Below, piece by piece: positions 49,696-63,388 of a stretch of 64,000 nucleotides of DNA. This stretch comes from Caenorhabditis remanei (lineage: Eukaryota; Nematoda; Chromadorea; Rhabditida; Rhabditidae), in contig NC_071333.1 in NCBI RefSeq assembly GCF_010183535.1, positions 13,142,587 to 13,206,586 of the forward strand, given 5' to 3'. Made by a program: the position numbers and the translations under genes. The notes under the pieces are model-generated. The model saw nothing but the letters and a program-made list of their open reading frames with translations. It had not been told where the DNA came from and searched no databases. How positions within the stretch are numbered: position 1 is the first letter of the stretch; each line of letters begins with the position of its first letter.

Positions 49696-50352
49696 TTATC
49701 GGTATTCTGAGTAAGCTCCATATCCTGTCGCACTTCCAGACACTAGGAACAGCACTAGCGAGAGAATAGTAGCAGCCAGTGAGATTCCCCAGGACCAACC
49801 AACCTGAAAATACTTTTATCAGTTTTTGAATGTTTGAGAATTTTTATGTAGTTACCTTCATTTTGATACCAGGCACAAGTGTGTAGTTTCCAATATTTAC
49901 TGCAAACACAATCATACCAATGAACAAAAGTATGAGGATAATCAACGATAAAAGAGTACATGCGGCATGTACTGGCATCATTCTTCGGAAGAGACTGAAA
50001 AAATTATTTTTTCCAATTACTTACAAGTTAACTCACATTGCGGGAACCACCAGTAGACAGAACAAAAGTTCAAAAGAGAATGCCATTAGTTGACAGACAA
50101 CAACGCATTGCAGCCATCCTGGACTTCTTTGGAACTGTCGGTTAGCACCAGATTTACCCCATGCGTATATTCCCATATGTCCTTGAGCGTTTCCGAGTGA
50201 GGCTACTCCCCAGTCTGGAATTATTCGATGGGTATGTTAACGTTCAGGTTCTAGAATATACAATCAGTGAACGTTCCAACACCGGTCAGAATAGTGATGA
50301 TTACTAGAAGACCTGCAATGGCGAATGGTGCGTGATGATGATGATGATGCAT
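49696..50352 (-). CDS. four-transmembrane claudin/Clc-like protein with natural His6
   Basis: Four coding exons on the minus strand: 50262-50352, 50037-50214, 49856-49994 and 49696-49803, giving 171 residues. A TTTCAG acceptor lies seven bases upstream of the ATG. The protein begins MHHHHHHAPF, a natural run of six histidines. Four hydrophobic segments are clear, at about residues 9-27, 71-90, 100-122 and 138-160. The first extracellular loop has the WGV...GIYAW pattern and ends in RSPGWLQ. This is the layout of the claudin/PMP22/Clc-like superfamily, which forms or regulates cell junctions and channels. The loop lacks the Cys pair of classical claudins. The next gene upstream encodes a related protein that shares the PGWL motif before TM2. 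The superfamily call is good; the family is not certain. Confidence 0.88.
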
Positions 50353-51351
50353 TTTGCTTCTGAAATTATTACAGTGCTTTACATGAATACAATATTGTTA
50401 GGAATCGTGAGAAAGAAAACAGCACAGATTATTATAACTCACCTCATTTCGAAATACTTTAGCTGATCAAAGTCTGAGTATTTTGTGGTTTGAAACTTTT
50501 TTCGTAACTAAAACTAAAACAAAAAAGTAGGCGTCCTTGGTTAACCTAATTTATGTTTTGGTTACCAACCCAAAGATTTGTAGTGCATCATACCAATTTT
50601 TAGGTTTTTTGTACATTTGAACGGAAAATAGCTTTTCAATGTCTATCTAACAAAAACGCAAAATATTTTGTTTTTCGAAAAATAGTGTGTTGAATTGAGT
50701 TATTGTTGACTTAGTTGCTTACGGTTCTCCAATTAGGATGGAAACTATGCAATGCTAAACTTTTTTAAACACAGAATAGTTAAAAAAAAATATCAAAAAT
50801 TCGAAAAATTCAGAAAGAGATCCGACCGCTCAGGTCGACTGACTTTCAACGAACTGCTCTCGATTTCTTTACGATCTGCTATTTGAATACAATTCAAAAC
50901 TTCCAAATGTCCGCCTCTTTGTTTGCTCTATGAAATCATGGGAGGGTGATAGAATGCTCGGAGAAAAAATCCTTACTCTACAGTTTGAAGTTTGCTCTCC
51001 CATGACTTTGTATGCCTCTAAATAACAGTTTTCTGAATCAGTGTTGATTTCTTCACAAGCTGAATCATTTATTTTATTCCATACGCCCAAAAAGGATTCC
51101 GCACACACACACACACACACATAAACGTTGACTCCATCGGTTTTATTGTAGAATAGACTGTTAGTAAAGATCGTGATGCATATAAAGTTTTGATTTCACA
51201 ATTGATACAAATAAAAAAAGGGAAAAGGAATGAAGAAGCGTGAAAAGGAAGAAGATGACACAAGGAATGTCAACGAAAGTCGTCACGAAAAATCGAGAAA
51301 AATAGGGAAATCATGAGTAAATCGTATATGGACTACATCACGCACAAGTCT
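50353..51351. other. intergenic region between the two Clc-like genes
   Basis: About 1 kb, AT-rich. It holds the probable promoter of the downstream Clc-like gene. A possible poly(A) signal for the upstream one (TTTATT at 51142-51147, minus strand) lies about 205 bases past its stop. A (CA)n microsatellite lies at 51102-51121. No exon was recognised. Confidence 0.55.
51102..51121. repeat. (CA)10 microsatellite
   Basis: A simple CA dinucleotide repeat of about 20 bases, just 3' of the upstream Clc-like gene. Confidence 0.85.
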
Positions 51352-52864
51352 TCACATCGTGTACTTCCAAGTGGCTGTCGCTTCTGGAGGGAGCGTCGAT
51401 GAAGTGTATCCCATGTTGCTATTCAGAAAGATTTGGACGGTTTCGAGAGACGTGCATAGGATTGAGATTATGATCACTCCTACACTGAGCCAGTAGGACC
51501 ATCCAAGGTGACAGAAAACAGTAAGCCCCTTGTAGATATATGTCTCTGAAAAATGTGTTTGTAATTTGATAGAAGTTTCTAGACGCAAATATGGACCAAA
51601 TGCTGATGAAAACACAAAATACTTAGAAGCATACTTTCAAATTCCTTTGTGTCTCGAGAGGCTTCTTGAGAGTTATTCTGAATTCAATTCTCATGGAATC
51701 TGTTTGAATAAAATTTTCATGTTTCGAGGTTTTCTTATTAATTTGTCTAATTGAACCAGGGTAATAGAATAATTTCACCGTCTAACGGAATTCTAAACAT
51801 TCCTAGAGCAACATTGTTTTCACCTCCACACTTTTTTGATCTTTGAGCAATCAAAAGGTATATAGACTGCTCGGGTAATCCAAACAAAAAAACAAACACC
51901 TTTTTCCCATTTGCCGGCCGACTTTTCTTCACTTTTTATTAAAACAAACATGTTTTCCAGATAAGTGAGAAACACGTTCATACTGTGTACTTTTCCCTTC
52001 GCTGAAAATTATTTGCGATGAGTCGATAGCAATCTATGATCAACTATATTGATGTCAAGTCGGCAGCGACTTTTTGATCGCTTACCATCTGAGAAAAATA
52101 TTTGCGATCGCTGAGAAATCCCTGGGAAATTTTGACACATCTCTTTCAATTTTACCCCAATTTTACTCGAGGGTTTCTACTATGCGATATGATTTTTTAT
52201 TTCTTGTATTTTACCACAGACTGCTATCCCATTCTTACCAAAATAGACCGGTTTAGCTTGTCCGCTAAAAATTCCTATGGCAATAGTGATCAAAAGGAAT
52301 GAAGTAAACGAAAGTGCAGTGCAGACGACCGAAATGTACATTCTGCCCCTCTTGATGAATCTGGAATGATAACACTAATATCATTAATAACCTGTTGACC
52401 GCTGTTACACGTTTATTTTTCGAACTTACAGTGAAAGCAAGGCACAGATACAAAGAAGACTCTGTGTACCCAATCCGAAGCACATGCAAGTGAAAACTGA
52501 TTTCAACCAACCGGGAAAGAGCTAAAATAAAATATGAGTGGGAAATTGTGTTGATAGTCTGACCGGATATTTGGCAATGCAGTTGCGATCGCTGATGTCT
52601 TTTTGGTTGATACAAACCCATTGCATTAGACCACGATGAAGATAAATATCATGTCCTTTTGGGTTGATTATTTCAACATCTATCCAATCTACAATAAAAA
52701 TAGGATATTGCGCTTGAAATCATTACTAGTAATAATTTCAAAATTTAAAATAATTTAAAAAACTTACGATCAGTGAACAAGGAAGTCGCTGTCAAAGCAA
52801 TCCCAATGATTGTAAACGCCAACGAGCAATATCTCATCACATTGTTTTCCGGTAACGATGCCAT
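51352..52864 (-). CDS. four-transmembrane claudin/Clc-like protein
   Basis: Five coding exons on the minus strand: 52768-52864, 52564-52688, 52430-52521, 52239-52360 and 51352-51545, giving 209 residues. A TTTTCAG acceptor lies seven bases before the ATG, which has a GCCGCCATGG context. Four membrane spans are visible, and the first loop starts TDHWIDV. That loop contains GLMQWVC followed by a second Cys eight residues later (DRNC), close to the claudin W-GL-C-C signature. It ends in FPGWLK before TM2, a motif shared with the neighbour at 49.7-50.4 kb. The loop between TM3 and TM4 is short and Tyr-rich. The last intron, 51546-52238, is much longer than the others. The likely role is in epithelial or neuronal junctions or as a channel subunit, inferred from the family. 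The two genes are probably an old tandem duplication. Confidence 0.88.
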
Positions 52865-54081
52865 GGCGGCACTGAAAAGAAAAACTGTATACTTCAGAAT
52901 CCGGTGCGGACAAGGCAGTGTTTTGAAAGTGTGAAACTTTTCATTATCAGCAATACCCTCTTGCCTTTATCAATGATTTATACGGTGCTCGGTCAATTTT
53001 TCCGGCTTTTTTTGTTAATGAAGCGTCATTTGGTCACTCAAGTAGTTATTGACTTACCAGACGCAACTAAAAAAGACCGCAGAAAACTTTGGTTGAAATA
53101 GTACACTTTCAGATTTTTAGCACTCTTCTTTTGAACCAAAAAGTGTGGACAACTTTGTTAATAGGGACGAGACTAGCAAACGGAAAATTCCAATTAAAAG
53201 AGTTCCAATTAAAAAATGCAAAGATTTGGGTAGCACACAAAAGAAATTTTAATGAACCCACAAATTTTGTTTTAATTGGCAGATATTCTAAACCAAAAAC
53301 TGAAAAATTCTATGGAAAGGAAATGAATACATGAATACACAGTAGTAACGTGATATTTGCACGTCTATATCTACATTGGAATTTTTTAATCAATAAATAA
53401 TTTATTTAAGAAATAATGGGTAATCGAGAACTCACAAGAGATTCTATAGAGCTGTTCGTGGAATTACGTAGATGGATCCGAAGCATATCGTGTAACAACA
53501 AACGAAAAAAAACGTCGTTGATTCTTGACAACAATATTGAACATTGCAAAAATAATTTGAATCCAGGAAATCTGCTGAAATTGAGGAATATCATAATCTT
53601 TGTGATTGTGTCTTTCCCAGGATACCAATAAATTTTACAAATGTTCAATCATTTCTCAATTTTTATTTCACTGCAAAATCATTCATTTACAAAAAAACCA
53701 TATTGCTGGCATTTAAAATGCCACTTTTGTTCATTCCGATTGACATATTCTCGAAATGTCCATCATTTTTCAATTGTCAGTTTAGTCAATGAGTGACACC
53801 TGATTTTCAAGTTTGACTTTGTCATATGACTCCTGAATGATATAAACTTTTGAAACAGTAAAGTGTCCCTTATTCTCAACAAAATACAAAATTTCCAGAC
53901 TTTTCCTCCATCTATTAAAATTTTTTTACCTCACAGTTCAAACATTTATGGCCGAGTCACGTCGCGCCATCACAGGACAGTGACCGGTCCTAGGATGTAC
54001 CCTGACACTGTGATGGACAGAATCGTCGCCAACAGTCTTATCGACGTGCACAAGGCCAAAGTTGATAACGAAAACATGTTC
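52865..54081. other. divergent intergenic region, Clc-like gene / cpr-6
   Basis: Between the start of the minus-strand Clc-like gene and the cpr-6 core promoter. A 71-codon frame at 53416-53631 (+) and an overlapping 80-codon minus frame have no recognisable content. A short direct repeat TTCCAATTAAAA occurs twice near 53.2 kb. No gene is supported. Confidence 0.5.
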
Positions 54082-54102
54082 TATAAAAGCTTACTGATAA
54101 AG
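54082..54102 (+). promoter_or_regulatory. TATA box and GATA site ahead of cpr-6
   Basis: TATAAAAG at 54082-54089 lies about 70 bases upstream of the cpr-6 start codon. ACTGATAAAG at 54093-54102 matches the intestinal GATA-factor (ELT-2) consensus closely. A second GATA core lies at 54063-54068. Intestinal expression of cathepsin B genes is known in C. elegans. The site assignment is by consensus only. Confidence 0.6.
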
Positions 54103-54158
54103 CCAGGCAATCAAGCGACCGACAACTTGCGAGCAACACGTTGACCGTCGACGGCGAA

Positions 54159-55932
<1,774 letters not shown>

Positions 55933-57235
55933 TTCCTTTCTGCAACAAATTATATATGTATAAACGAATATGTTAATCACTTTTTCTTTTGAGTAAAGTA
56001 TATTCGATTTCTTATTCGATTCGTTTATGATTGATCGTAGTTCAGCTGGAACACGAGTCAGGCTCAACAAATGCTCTCCGCTATAACATTTGGCATTCTG
56101 TGCTCAGTTCCGATTCAGCCAAATGTTTTCATTTCGAGTCACAACGTCCTCGTGCCAAAGTTTTTCTGGAGATTTTTTACTTTTCATGAATCTTTACCCC
56201 ATTGTCTTTCATAAACTTCCTTGTTGTAAAAAGTCACAAAGGTTTTGTTCCGACTAGCCATTATGAAAAGATGTTCATCATTAAGATAAATCGATCAAAA
56301 AGCGACCGGAAAAAAAGATGGCTCAAAACATGTGGGTGAGATTGGGGGAGAATATTGGATGCCTTGATTGATTCCTATGCGGATGAGAAATTTGATATGC
56401 ACCACGGCAACGAAGGATTATGATAATCCCAGGTATTAGTATATTGTTTTGTCGGAGAGAGAGTCGAATGAAGCCGGATAAAATATAAAATACACCGTTT
56501 GGACAAAGTGAGTGTGGCGGCGAGGATTGAGTGTTCCCGGATTGCTCATAGGCCGTGCTTCACTCGTCTTCTTCATCTCTTTTTCTCCATATCTCACTTC
56601 ATTAATTCATCTGGTTCTTCGTCACAGAAATCACAAGATTGGATATGGGGCGGTCGGGGATTCTAAGATTTGATAATTTTTCATATTATTGGATTATGAA
56701 AAACGCTGTGGTTTATCCCCTGCTTTGTCTCCTAACATTATATGTTTCTTTCAATTGGTTGTCACTAGTCATTTTTTAAAGGTGACCAAGAACCTTTAGC
56801 TTTTAATTAATGGTTTACATGTCCTCATTAACCCTTTTCTTACGCTGTTATTATTACCTAGACGTGGTGGTTTCTACATCTTTGCCCTCTTTTCTAGAAC
56901 CTGCCATTATATTCTGTTGACAGCTTTTGTATACATTTTCCTCCATAAAACCTAACGGAAGCTGCTCCTCTTCCTCCTCTTCTCTCATTTCCATTTGATT
57001 TCATATTGGAGTTAGTTCAATATTATTTTTCAGCTATCATCATTTTCTTCTCATTTTCCTTTTTTCTTTGAAAAATCTCTGATTTTTGTATCTATTCATA
57101 CAAAGAAAGGTGATTAAACTTTTTCTGTGCATGATTATCTCTGAAAGTACTTTTCTAAAGGCTTTGTTCACAAATTATTATGACAGTCATTTTCAGAAGA
57201 AAGGCGAGAAGTAGTTCAAAAAATCGGTTATAAAG
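55933..57235. other. intergenic region between cpr-6 and the 4-TM gene
   Basis: About 1.3 kb, AT-rich, between two plus-strand genes. It ends in a TTTTCAG acceptor at 57196, the likely trans-splice site of the downstream gene. No coding sequence is seen. Confidence 0.55.
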
Positions 57236-60200
57236 ATGAAGAAGCAAGTGACAATGGACAAAGAATACTGTAACATGGAAAAAATTGTCAGCAAGGTATA
57301 GTTTTAGTTTGAAGCTGAGAAAACTTTATTTCAAACCATTATTCCCATCAATTATTGTTTTTTGTTTAGACTTTTTTTTAAATTTTCCAAAAATGCCAGT
57401 GTTTTCTAAGACTCTTTAGTGAGTCATCAATTTCCACGCAACAACGAGAGTTTCTATTTATAAGATTTTTAAGATTAAAACCTGCAAATCTGAAAAAAAA
57501 ACACTCATAGAAGTCACAACTAGAATTGCTGTGTCGACAAGTAACATGTCGCGATGTCGCAGGTGCAAAAAATAAATTAAAACATTTCAGAAGCTGATAA
57601 TTGCATTCAAATTATTCTATGCCACTCATTTTCTCCTCACACCTTTTTTCTCCTCATTTCTTCTATCTAAGATTTCCTTTCGAAGAAGAATGATTTCCAT
57701 AACAAGCAGTTTAAAAATAACTTTCGTATCTCAATATCTTCCGTCATTTGAAGATTAAACCGTGGTTTAGAACAGATTTCTATTTCCCATATATTTATTC
57801 TCAGATTTGGACTTGTATATGATTCCATTTGTATTACAGAAATGATCAAAACGAAAGAAAACCCGATTAACCTACGTCACATCTCTTAGTTTTTCTTTTT
57901 TGATTAACCCAACGCATTTTTTTACGACATTGTTGTTCTGTGTCTTGTCTGAAAATGACAAGTTTAGTTTTTCCATGTTATACATACACGAGTTGGATAC
58001 TGAGCAACATTTTTTTCTCTCCAATTTCTTTTGCATTTCTCCATTTTCAATTAATCTTCCTTTTTTCTTCCAAGTTAAGTTTTTTATTCACATATCCACC
58101 CACAACTTTTTTCTATTAAAACATTACAGGCTCAATTGTGCACTTTATTCTTTTTCTATCTCTCTTTCTGCATGATAATAACTTTCTGCTCATCTCCTTT
58201 GCATCAAGGAAGAGAAAAAAGACTATTAGACGTGGAGCCTTTTTTTCTTCTTGACATAATTTGGCATCGTCGACGAGAAGTTGTGTAGGAAATCTTAAGC
58301 AAAAAGAAAATCGCGTAAAATTTTCATGCGGCTTCTTCCCCTCACTTCTTTCTCATCCCGGGGACTGCCCCCGTTGTCTATTCAGAGGCAAATGGTCTTG
58401 TCAGTTAGTTGTCAAAGGCTCTTAGTGGTCAAATACATTTTTGTTACTCGTCCTATGAGTTTGTTTAATGCTGATGAATGTTCCAAAGGTTTCATGTGTT
58501 TGAGAAGGCGGCAAAATAGCTCTTACTTTGATTAGAAGATGTATACTGTGAATTAGTCATCACGGAGTGCGTAAAAAGTTTATTCTTCCTTCTGTGTTCA
58601 TCGACCATTCATATTACTCAGATAATACAATTTTCACAATAAGATTTTTTGTCTACATTCTTCTTCAAATGTTTTTTTGTATGTCATAGAAGTTTTCTGT
58701 TCCAGAAGAGTGCTTCCACCGATGTAGTTTTTTACGCCCACACACTGATACATGTTGATAACAAAAAAGTTTCAAATGACTGATTTTCATATTTTCGAAA
58801 GTATCACTTCTTTGTGGCCAGTTTTGCTCCACTAGTTCTCTACAACATTTGTTTCCATTTCAATCTCCTTCCGCTGACCAATACATTTTACGAGCCCCAT
58901 TTATTCCCCGTTCGCACTCTTCGTCGAAGGAGTAAGAATCACGCACGCCATTTTCTGTGCTCGGGAGAGCAAGAAAGGACCTCCAGCTCCGAATGATATA
59001 TTATAAAAAAGACAAGATGTCCTTTTTTCTTGATCCTAGAAAGCTGACATCTAAAGAGCTATACGAACATAGATATATACGAATACGTGTTCTCAGATTA
59101 ACTCAATCCATTTCAATTTTCAGACGGCATGCAAATCTAGCAGCGTTCCCGCAGTTGCATCATCGTCAAAAAACAGAATGGAGGTAGGTTTGCGTTTTCC
59201 AATTTGCATGTTTATAACTTTAACTTTTGATTTTCAGGCCGGTGATCGAAAAGTTTCAACTGGAACTTTGAACAGGTTGATACTGGTGGCACAAGCGTTA
59301 GAGTCAGAAGTGGAAACCCGACGGAACGATGACATCAGTGCTATCAAAATCACGTTTTCAATAAGGGTGGCAAACACAGTAAGTTTTTATGATGTCAACT
59401 GAGTATCGAAAAACGACTAGTCATTGATAACGGATTTATTAGATTGGTTTAATCCCATCCAATGAACACATTTTTTCAACCTACGTATGTATCAAAAAGA
59501 TGAAAATCAAAAAAATAAGGGATCATGAGACTAATGATCATCACAATTGTGATTTTCAGATTCTTCTCCTCCTAATAAACGTTTTGATATTCTCGGGTTT
59601 TGGAAAGTACCAAGTACAAAAAGATGGACGTTACCAGGTATTGTTTATTTACTTTCTGAACAATTTTTCGTTATTTGTGTTAGTTCATATAAGAAAATCC
59701 AAACATCACTTTTTCAGGACTTGATGCTTACTGCCGATAAATGGACATACGATTCCTCAAACGATGAGCTCCCAGAAACATTTGTGTACCTACGCCTAAG
59801 CGGGCAATACTTATCAGCATGCATCACGGTGTTCTTGCTCTTTTCAACAATTTTCCTTCAACTCCTTCATTTGTGCGGAATTTCCATCTCCAGAATCACG
59901 GTTAGGTTACCCCCCCCCCCCCCCCCCCACTAATTGGCTTGTCGCGCACACGTACACATGCACAGCGTCCCTTTCTCAAAGAGTGTGCGTCGGTTTTGCG
60001 TTGAGTGTGAGCTGTAATTAGTGAATAGATTGGCTTTGTTTGACACGCGAAGGACTTGTTTGGCTTTTGCTGATTGATAGTAGAACGTTGGGAAAACGGA
60101 ACGGGGCAGCAACCTGAGATTTGTGACCGTGAGAAACTGAAGTTTTTAGAAATCTGGTCGAAATCAAGGTTATCACATTGGCAATGTTAGTTACAATGCC

Positions 60201-60583
60201 TAAAGGAATTTTTTAGAAGTGTTGTGAAATACCAAGCAAATAAAATTTAAACTAAAATTCATCATTTTCAGAACATGTGCTACTCCTTCGGCGCCGTCCC
60301 TTTTACATTATTCGTGTTTGGTCTGGAAATGCACTACTCTACGTGTCCCTGGCTCGACGAGTACTTCATATCTTACAGTATGTCTGACATGAGCTCCCAA
60401 TGTGCAATCAACGGATGGGCTCTTGCTGGAGTAAGATTTATTATTTTTCAAATGCACAAAAATTATTGTTGTTTTCTTCAGATTTTCTCACTTCTCTCGT
60501 GCGGACTATTCGTTTCGGAAGGAATTATCACTGCTTTTTTTGGAAACTCACACGCGGCGGAGAACAAGGAGACAATAGTCTGA
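57236..60583 (+). CDS. four-transmembrane protein, function unknown
   Basis: Seven coding exons: 57236-57295, 59124-59183, 59238-59378, 59560-59637, 59718-59900, 60272-60430 and 60482-60583, giving 260 residues. The first exon is accepted because it has an upstream TTTTCAG acceptor, an ATG, 20 open codons and a GTATAG donor, all in phase with the next exon 1.8 kb away. An alternative start is the Met at 59178. The cytoplasmic N terminus (about 80 residues) is Ser/Lys/Glu-rich. Four membrane spans follow, at about 87-110, 145-170, 182-200 and 224-246. The first loop has DKWTYD, and the second has Cys residues around HYSTCPWLDEYF. The topology resembles claudin/PMP22-like proteins, but the signature residues are weak and I do not recognise the family. 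A C19 run lies in the intron after exon 5, ten bases past the donor. A poly(A) signal lies at 60922-60927. Confidence 0.8.
59910..59928 (+). repeat. C19 homopolymer next to a 5' splice site
   Basis: A run of 19 C on the plus strand (19 G on minus) in the intron after exon 5 of the four-transmembrane gene, starting ten bases after the exon end at 59900. It is the longest G/C homopolymer in the window. Confidence 0.9.
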
Positions 60584-62120
60584 CATAATCTTGAAATGGA
60601 TATTTTTGGGAAAATAGAACCTGATTTTAGTACTTTTCTCTCATCAAACGAACATTTTCTTCTTTTTCATGTCCGTTCAATGCGCTCTTATTCTTTTTCA
60701 TTCTTTACACCTTCTCTTTTTTTCCTTTTTAACTCCACATAATTATTTTTACATCTCAATTCCGTGTTGTCTTCTTCATAATATTTTTCTAAACGAGTTA
60801 TCCGAACTATCTTCGTTAAAAATCACAACAAATGAGTTGGAAACAAAAGTAATCAAAAGTTTTTTTCCCTCTCATTTGGTTGGTATCTTTGCTCCCTTCC
60901 TTTTCATATTTCTTTCCAAAGAATAAATTTTTCTTTTTTTGTATAAATTGGGAGATAGCTTATTGTACATGCACAGGGTGTCACTGCTATACAACTATAA
61001 AAGTTGAAATCCAAGAAAGAGATTATTTTTTGAAGTAGGTCAGAAGAAAATACATTCAACACTACGGTACGGGCGATAAAAACTACATTTGTAAAAGTGC
61101 AGATGAACTTATAGAAAAACGCAGAATGAATTGGAAAATAGAATCCAAAATATCAATTGGAACTAAACCGAGCGAGCGGAACTGATTCTTAATTTTCACT
61201 ATAAGAGAGCTATTACCCTGTATGTCAGAATTAGAAAACTAAAGATTAAAACTGTTTCAGTTAAACCTTTTTGGTTTAAAATATTATGAATAATTATCCA
61301 ATTGAGCTTTTCTCACCATTAACCCCGTCAAACATATTCGGGCATGCATCGGACATTCCCATTTTTCTATTTTTTCAAATTGGCCCGGACATTCGTTTTT
61401 GAATCTGAATGAGTATTCTGCTCTCTCGAACAAAAAATGATTGATAGTCGACTCCGCCCAAGTGCATTCAAGCTCCTGACAAACGCAGGTTCATTCAGAC
61501 TATTCCTTCTGAATATATAGTTCTTACAGTAGTTTCTTCTTCTGACTTCCAGAAAAGCTGGAATGTAGTTTTCTCACAACTTCTTGTAGTCTCGAACATG
61601 GCCTCTCTAGAGATGTGCACTTACATTTTTAACGCGGAGAATTGGACGTTTTTCTTCTTTTTTTATCCTGTTTTCAAATTTATTAAGAAATAACTCCAGC
61701 ATTTGCTAAAATAGAAAAATACTTATTAACATTCACAAAAATTTGCCATATGTGCTTTTGGTGTCACCCCCTTCTCTTATTAAAAATTAATGTCTTATCA
61801 ATATATATCTTTAAATCATTCATCTCCAACCCTTACTACCAACTTTTCACGTCTAGTTCTAATTTTCATGCAGTTCCGGTATTGTATCTATTTGTCGAAA
61901 TAGTTCGACTAGATATGTATTGTTTTTTCTTTACTAAGTTTTCTGAAATGAGTAATTTTTTATTTATTTGTGTTCCAAGTTTTTGATAATTAGCTATCAG
62001 GCATTTTTAACTTTATTGGATATACAAAAACAGGCGGAACTCAATGTTCAAACACAAGAGATACAAGTCAGAGAATAAATTAGTTGAAATCGTTATATGT
62101 TTAAGAAAACAAATTAAGAT
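60584..62120. other. convergent intergenic region, 4-TM gene / lectin gene
   Basis: Poly(A) signals are seen for both genes: AATAAA at 60922-60927 (+) and TTTATT at 62012-62017 (AATAAA on minus), each before the next gene. The rest is AT-rich. No exon was recognised. Confidence 0.55.
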
Positions 62121-63388
62121 TTAGGCTTGGATATCGAACTTTCTGTTCAAGAAATCCAAGATAGTGCTGTTTCTCTCGCAGATGGAGTAGTACTTGAAAG
62201 AGCATGGCTGGTAGTAGGTGTAGGCAGATGCATCAAGGCTAAGAGAAGCGCTGTAGTGAGCAGCGCAGTTGGAGAGAATTGACCATCCGTTGGAGACCGG
62301 TTTGTATGGGCGGATGAGCCAGTTGCTGAAAAGTCAATGTTTTTTTTACCGGAAATTTTAAAGAACTAAAGTGCATCCGCACGAATGGAGTTCCGGCTCA
62401 AAACTCCATACTTCATTTTTTGTGCTGTCACCCCACTGTTAATTTCAGCTGAGCCTTTGGGTTGCCTCACAGATTTTTAGTGAAATCTTCGTGATTGGCA
62501 TAAAAACTAAACCTACAGTTTGGCTGGGTTGACTGCTCCTTCGGTTTGCCAGGTTGGGGTATCCTCAGATCTTTCGCGGTGAGTGAAACGGACGAGTCCA
62601 ATCCAAGTGTATCCGATTTGTGGGAAGTGCTCACGAACTGCGTCCTGAAATTTCATTTTGTTGTACCAGTCATAAAGTTTTGGCATCTATGAATAATTGG
62701 TGAACCATTCTGAACTCATGTACAAAATGAAAGGTTTTATTACCACCAATTCTCATTTTTTGTGATCGTTCTGTTCCCTAACCCCTGACCCTTTTGGTGT
62801 CCTCTATAGATCATTGGGTATGCATTGCCAACTCGCGACATTCATTCGCAACAAATTCCAAACATATGTGGGTCGGTTTCTTGGTGGAGCTCTCTCTCTT
62901 CACAGTCCGTTTTGTCTTTTTTTCCCTTCCTGACCCCTTTTTGTTCTTTTCTTACCCATTCGTCCTGGGAGTTCACCACGAAAAGTGTAGCGTTTTTTTC
63001 ATAGCATCGTTTCTCGGCCTCAGCGAAGCTTTGCTTGTGTTGTTCGACCCAGTAGCAAGAATCCGAGAAGCGAACCCATCCGTCTGGGCAAGTTCCAGTC
63101 TAAAATTAATAAGAATAGAATAATAAATAATAGTAATTGATGGTTCAACTAACCTCAGCAGGGAAATCGGCAAAACGCTGACGTTGCTCCAATGAGATGT
63201 CAGAGAAGGCACTAGTTCCGAAGTCTTTGTAGCTCCAGTTGAACAATTTGACTGTAAATTTAGAATAGGAACATTTGATTTTTCAAACATGTGAATTTCA
63301 AAAAAGACTTCAGCTGTTACACTTACCAGGTGCAAAATGAGTGGATACAAGTCCAAATGCTGCGGCGAATAGTGCAAGTTTGATGATT
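62121..63388 (-). CDS. C-type lectin-like secreted protein, start codon not visible
   Basis: Five exons on the minus strand: 63327-63388, 63154-63251, 62956-63099, 62517-62644 and 62121-62325, giving about 212 residues. The first exon encodes a typical signal peptide (IIKLALFAAAFGLVST) and follows a TTTTTCAG acceptor, but contains no ATG in that frame. Upstream sequence in frame meets a stop before any Met, so the true start lies in an unseen small exon or is lost (see findings). The lectin domain begins at TGTCPDGWVRFSDSCYWVE. It continues with FAEAEKRC and NATLFVVNSQDEW, followed by YTWIGL, and ends with C...SFKYYSICER. These are the landmarks of a C-type lectin fold, although the usual WND-type calcium site is replaced by GWSILSNCA. 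Such CLEC proteins are often gut-expressed and pathogen-responsive. Confidence 0.82.

Noticed and set aside
53416..53631. 71-codon plus-strand frame before cpr-6
   Set aside because: No homology recognised, open on both strands, and no acceptor before the ATG; treated as intergenic.
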